This document shows positions 5,252 to 5,307 of a stretch of DNA of 5,307 nucleotides, one piece after another. The stretch covers positions 5,190-10,496 of the forward strand of contig JAKUNX010000056.1 in the NCBI GenBank assembly GCA_022451835.1. Direction: 5' to 3'. This stretch comes from Candidatus Poseidoniaceae archaeon (GTDB taxonomy: Archaea > Thermoplasmatota > Poseidoniia > Poseidoniales > Poseidoniaceae). The first letter of the stretch is position 1, and each line of letters starts with the position of its first letter. A program made the position numbers and the translations under genes. Under the pieces are notes generated by a model, which made no database searches, was not told the origin of the DNA, and saw only the letters and a list, made by a program, of their open reading frames with translations.

Positions 5252-5307
5252 GCTCGAGTCGCATTCCCTGAGTTCGTGGAAGTTCAAGCCCACATTTGGG
5301 GTTACGG
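5252..5307 (+). other. Downstream tail, possibly the continuation of the symporter reading frame
   Basis: The last 56 bases contain no stop in the symporter frame and no recognisable start of a new gene. The translation ARVAFPEFVEVQAHIWGY could be the TM9-TM10 linker and the start of TM10. If it is instead intergenic, I see no promoter, tRNA or T-rich terminator in it. Confidence 0.35.

Noticed and set aside
5247..5288. Possible hairpin: CTTGAGCT (5247-5254) can pair with AGTTCAAG (5281-5288), with one G-T wobble, around the symporter stop.
   Set aside because: The loop is 26 bases, there is no following T-run, and the region may be coding. It does not qualify as a terminator.
5270..5307. 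GTTCAAGCC resembles a tRNA T-loop.
   Set aside because: The flanking bases do not form a 5-bp T stem, and no acceptor, D or anticodon arm can be built on either strand.
1..5307. Searched for CRISPR repeats, IS ends, long direct or inverted repeats and toxin-antitoxin or defence genes.
   Set aside because: None seen. The only repetition is the degenerate Asp/Gly coding repeats in the peptidase gene.

Overview
The window is an ordinary stretch of compact prokaryotic chromosome, moderately AT-rich by eye. It holds five protein-coding genes packed almost end to end and no RNA gene, insertion sequence or CRISPR array that I can support. The gene set and style point to a planktonic marine microbe: an exported Asp-rich M14 carboxypeptidase with a C-terminal membrane anchor, an NSS amino-acid symporter and an MscS channel. 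My best guess is a Marine Group II/III euryarchaeon (Poseidoniia-like). This is inference from gene content; no marker gene in the window settles it.

Layout. (1) Nucleotides 2-364, plus strand: the 3' end of a gene cut by the window edge, encoding a protein that ends in two membrane helices; family not recognised. (2) Nucleotides 361-1527, minus strand: an MscS-family mechanosensitive channel that overlaps gene 1 tail to tail by 4 bases. (3) Nucleotides 1553-1873, plus strand: a small ArsC/YfgD-type thioredoxin-fold protein, divergent from the channel across a very short gap. (4) Nucleotides 1932-4115: a 727-residue secreted, membrane-anchored M14 zinc carboxypeptidase. All catalytic residues are visible, Asp-rich calcium-loop inserts interrupt the catalytic domain, and 12 ectodomain cysteines can be paired locally. 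(5) Nucleotides 4130-5251: a sodium:neurotransmitter-symporter (NSS/SNF, LeuT fold) protein, 14 bases downstream of the peptidase with a clear Shine-Dalgarno site. It stops after about nine helices, short for the family, although the same frame stays open beyond the TGA to the window end.

How the genes may work together. The peptidase and transporter look like one transcription unit. The carboxypeptidase would trim amino acids from the C-termini of external peptides at the cell surface, and the adjacent Na+-coupled symporter could import the released amino acids. The ArsC-like gene may share the transcript (58-base gap) but has no arsenic-resistance neighbours. MscS is an independent osmotic safety valve. 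I found no evidence of a wholly new system. The points most worth a second look are the peptidase-symporter pairing, the calcium-loop inserts (one with different codon use) and the apparently premature stop in the symporter.
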